A stretch of 64,000 nt of DNA from Coemansia sp. RSA 487 (Eukaryota > Kickxellomycota > Kickxellomycetes > Kickxellales > Kickxellaceae), in NCBI GenBank assembly GCA_027577595.1, contig JANBRJ010000018.1, positions 124,001 through 188,000 on the forward strand, written 5' to 3'. This document shows positions 61,944 through 64,000 of this stretch, one piece after another. The translations under genes and the position numbers were made by a program. The notes below the pieces were generated by a model. It saw only the letters and a list, made by a program, of their open reading frames with translations, ran no database searches and was not told the origin of the DNA. Position 1 is the first letter of the stretch. Each line of letters starts with the position of its first letter.

Positions 61944-62089
61944 TGTGATAATGATCGGCATGCGAGTTGCATGGTGAGTCACAATCACAGGTTTAATTAC
62001 TGTAGTGTTTTGTATGGGTACAAAACCCAGATTGTTCATGAAAAATAAAGATAAGGAACTTTAGTTCCGTCAAGGCTTTTATTTGTAAC
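61944..62089 (-). repeat. Inverted repeat, right arm (146 bp)
   Basis: Reverse-complement partner of 60642-60787, with about five mismatches in 146 bp. The sequence outside both arms does not match, so the repeat has sharp ends. Confidence 0.9.
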
Positions 62090-62418
62090 AGATAGCTATA
62101 TAGTAATTACACAATATGTACAATTTTAGTTCTTATATACTAAGTATAGATTATATTTTGAGGGAGAGCTTGCTAGGTCGCTAATTTGGCTCATTTTAAT
62201 AGCATATAGATTAATGGCAGAATTGCCATCTGATTCACTTTGCTACACGTTAATAGCTGCCACACAAGGCTGATGCGTACCATATTGTTTTATTTAATAA
62301 GGTACCTAAAAGAAGTAAAAGTAAACAACATTGCAGCTACACAATGTATACATCCCAAAACCAAGGGATGTATTTTTGTGCTGTTTTCTCCCATCAGTGT
62401 GATCATTGCATATTGTTT

Positions 62419-62661
62419 TTAGCTACCAATCTTCAATTTATATTCCATTTGAGTAAGTTCGCCGCGATAGCGAGTTTTATAGCGAATATATGAGTCAGTC
62501 GCCAGGCCATGCTTCTGCAAGCTGTTATTAAGCTTGCTATAAGTTTTTCCTTTATCATTGCTATAGTAAATACTTTCACCAGGTGCAAGAAGAAACAGTA
62601 ATTTTTTTTGGAATTCTTCTACTGACATATTGCCATTTTCAATCTTAAGGATTTTTACCAT
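62419..62661 (-). CDS. Ubiquitin-like small protein (copy 2)
   Basis: 80 residues from an ATG at 62661, directly preceded by an in-frame stop. It reads MVKILKIENGNMSVEEFQKK, then ESIYYSNDKGKTYSKLNNSL and ATDSYIRYKTRYRGELTQME, ending YKLKIGS. It aligns without large gaps to copy 1: I-x-I-x4-N-x-SV, IYY-x3-GK, L-x-T-x-SYI-x-Y, then G-x5-(Q)-x-YK. The order strand, (helix), strand, turn, strand fits a beta-grasp fold. The leader also matches copy 1, with a TATA box about 160 bp upstream. There is no C-terminal Gly-Gly, so conjugation is unlikely. No known family is recognised. Confidence 0.6.
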   Translation of the reverse strand: MVKILKIENGNMSVEEFQKKLLFLLAPGESIYYSNDKGKTYSKLNNSLQKHGLATDSYIRYKTRYRGELTQMEYKLKIGS

Positions 62662-63442
62662 TTTAGTTTCTTACTCTTGTAATTATTCCTAATACACGCT
62701 GTGGAAATTCTGGATAGTCTCTAATGAGCACAGAAAAAGAAATATAAAAGCAAGTAAAGGAAATGTGAATATGTAATTAAAAGGGGATAGGGATGGAAAT
62801 TGGACGGCCTTTTCTTAGCTTTTTATACCATATTTAGTTCGTATAGGATTGCTGCGATAGCTTTTTCTTTCAAACAACATTGGGAAGCTTTCATCGACAT
62901 GGTAATGCAATGAAATCCGACCCCGTTCAGGTTTTATTTATATATCATACTGCCATTTATTTTTACACTGGCTATTGGGCAGCAACTGTTGTATTCATAT
63001 AATGCTATTTCATATGCGATATAAATATAATTCTTCTATTTTTGCTAGCTCTTGTTCGGTTTCCAAATTGGCTCCACAACCTCAGCCCATTTACATATTT
63101 TTATTCTTTAATTGTCGAGACCAATATGGATTAACAGTTGTAAGGACGTGAGACATCCAAGAAATTATAATCTGACATACAGCTGGGATTACAAGAGATA
63201 ATGCGCTAAAAATGGCTCAGTTGTTGCTTGCATCTGGCACCCGCTTCCCCTGATTGGCTAAAAAGACAGTTTGCCACTATGCATTGTGTTTACGTTTAAA
63301 TTGGCTCCACAAGCAGCAAACGCTGAACTGTTTTCTTTTCCCTGACCTTTCCCTTTTTTTTTGTGAGCCTTTCTTGTTTTTGGTATTTATATGCAAATCG
63401 TCAACTTTTTTCTTCGCGTTTTTCGCTATTCAATTTTGTGAA
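62662..63442. other. promoter regions of ubiquitin-like copy 2 and kinase gene
   Basis: AT-rich divergent region. It includes a TATAAAA on the minus strand (62821-62827) for copy 2, and a GTAAACA on the minus strand at about 63286 on the kinase side. No coding frame is recognised. Confidence 0.4.
62821..62827 (-). promoter_or_regulatory. TATA box, ubiquitin-like copy 2
   Basis: TATAAAA on the minus strand in GGTATAAAAAGC, about 160 bp before the ATG at 62661. The leader that follows is similar to that of copy 1. Confidence 0.4.
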
Positions 63443-64000
63443 ATGTATTTGCGACAGCACCCAACGTACCGAAGGCTGTCTGCACGGCTTGGAAACAAAC
63501 CACACCCATATAGCCACAGCGATGGGATTTACCAGGCAGCTGATGCAAATTACTATGCAACAGCCAAGCCACAGGGCCAAAGACTGCCCTTTGAGCAATT
63601 TGCAACCAGCAATGACGGTCGTTCCGACGAACAACTGCTAACGTCGCGCGATTTTATCAATTGGGAACGAATTGGCCGTGGTGGGTTTGGCAAAGTGTAT
63701 CGCGCACAGCCACGCGACTCGCAATTGTACTCTTTGGCCCCAGACGCCCATGGATTCGTGGCAATCAAGGTGGTGGATAAAAAGGCGCTCAAGGACAGTG
63801 CGGCAGAGATGCGGCTGGCTACCGAGGTGGCTATCCACGAATCGCTGGCACATCCATCTGTTGTGCATATATACGATTCATTCGAGGACGACCGGTTTGT
63901 GTATCTCGTTATGGAGTACTGCGAGCGCACGGATCTCTGGAGGTACCTGCGGCAGCGGCATATCCAGCTCACCGGGGATTCATCTGTCAGGAAACCACCA
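63443..64000 (+). CDS. Ser/Thr protein kinase, PLK4/Sak-like N-terminal part (cut by window)
   Basis: 186 residues visible from an ATG at 63443 to the right edge. After a polar 73-residue leader the kinase fold begins: DFINWERIGRGGFGKVYRAQ (Gly loop), FVAIKVVDKKALKD (catalytic Lys), TEVAIHESLAHPSVVHIYDS (alpha-C Glu), then FEDDRFVYLVMEYCERTDLW and RYLRQRHIQL (hinge). 'EV-x-IH-x-x-L-x-HPS-x-x-x-x-Y-x-x-FED-x-x-x-VYLV-x-E' is close to PLK4/Sak, which controls centriole copying in flagellates. The loop between Gly loop and Lys is longer than usual (about 20 extra residues). The catalytic loop lies beyond the edge, so the subfamily is tentative. Confidence 0.65.
   Translation, partial: MYLRQHPTYRRLSARLGNKPHPYSHSDGIYQAADANYYATAKPQGQRLPFEQFATSNDGRSDEQLLTSRDFINWERIGRGGFGKVYRAQPRDSQLYSLAPDAHGFVAIKVVDKKALKDSAAEMRLATEVAIHESLAHPSVVHIYDSFEDDRFVYLVMEYCERTDLWRYLRQRHIQLTGDSSVRKPP

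Larger units (their letters stand above)
61604..62418. other. intergenic, promoter of copy 1 and right inverted-repeat arm
   Basis: AT-rich. It holds the copy 1 leader and the repeat arm at 61944-62089. No other gene is seen. Confidence 0.45.

Noticed and set aside
60642-62089. Inverted repeat as terminal repeats of a standard DNA transposon
   Set aside because: No transposase frame lies between the arms and no target-site duplication was evident. It is left as an inverted repeat of unknown origin.
1-64000. CRISPR array, rRNA or bacterial operon features
   Set aside because: No regularly spaced direct repeats and no rRNA sequence. Spliceosomal introns show nuclear eukaryotic DNA.

Overview
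This window reads as nuclear DNA of an early-diverging, non-Dikarya-like fungus. The fungal signature is the set of DASH subunit Hsk3, Gvp36, Nse4, Ypi1, an Sls1-like protein and 14-span DHA-type drug transporters. The set also includes proteins missing from familiar yeasts: a Twinkle-type mitochondrial primase-helicase, a TBC1D13-type GAP, OS-9 and a ZW10 with a canonical start. Genes are compact. Most are single-exon, or have one short GT-AG intron near the 5' end. Coding regions are GC-rich and intergenic regions AT-rich with long T/A tracts. A member of the Kickxellomycotina or a relative would fit, but that is inference.

Layout. 1-9.9 kb: a partial F-box/ankyrin gene, a TBC1D13-like Rab GAP, phosphatase-1 inhibitor YPI1, a mitochondrial protein, a decayed Fanzor (eukaryotic TnpB-like nuclease) relic, and NSE4. 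10-24 kb: a candidate SUMO-targeted ubiquitin ligase (two SUMO-interacting motifs plus RING), then a run rich in mitochondrial genes (LETM1, Twinkle-like, Sls1-like) with SNX3, a vacuolar amino-acid transporter and THOC3. 24-34 kb: a BAHD-type acyltransferase, a divergent BRF1-like TFIIIB subunit, a small secreted protein, ZW10, GVP36 and HSK3. 34-48 kb: a B-type cyclin whose first intron carries forkhead-type motifs, a HAD phosphatase, a Gly-rich membrane protein, OS-9/YOS9, two small inhibitor-like proteins, BRAP2/ETP1, and two neighbouring proteins built on a 12-residue SGIG repeat. 48-57 kb: a tandem duplication of a two-exon MFS transporter together with its upstream DNA. 57-64 kb: a GPI-type cell-surface protein, OLA1, an AT-rich stretch with two paralogous ubiquitin-like small genes and a 146-bp inverted repeat, and the start of a PLK4-like kinase.

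Themes. Many genes serve cell division (ZW10, HSK3, cyclin B, NSE4, a PLK-like kinase, YPI1) or mitochondria (four genes in 6.4-20 kb). Others act in vesicle traffic (TBC, SNX3, GVP36, ZW10). The least explained material is the inverted repeat with the ubiquitin-like pair, the SGIG-repeat proteins, the Fanzor relic and the cyclin intron. All identifications come from reading translated sequence by eye. No database search was run.
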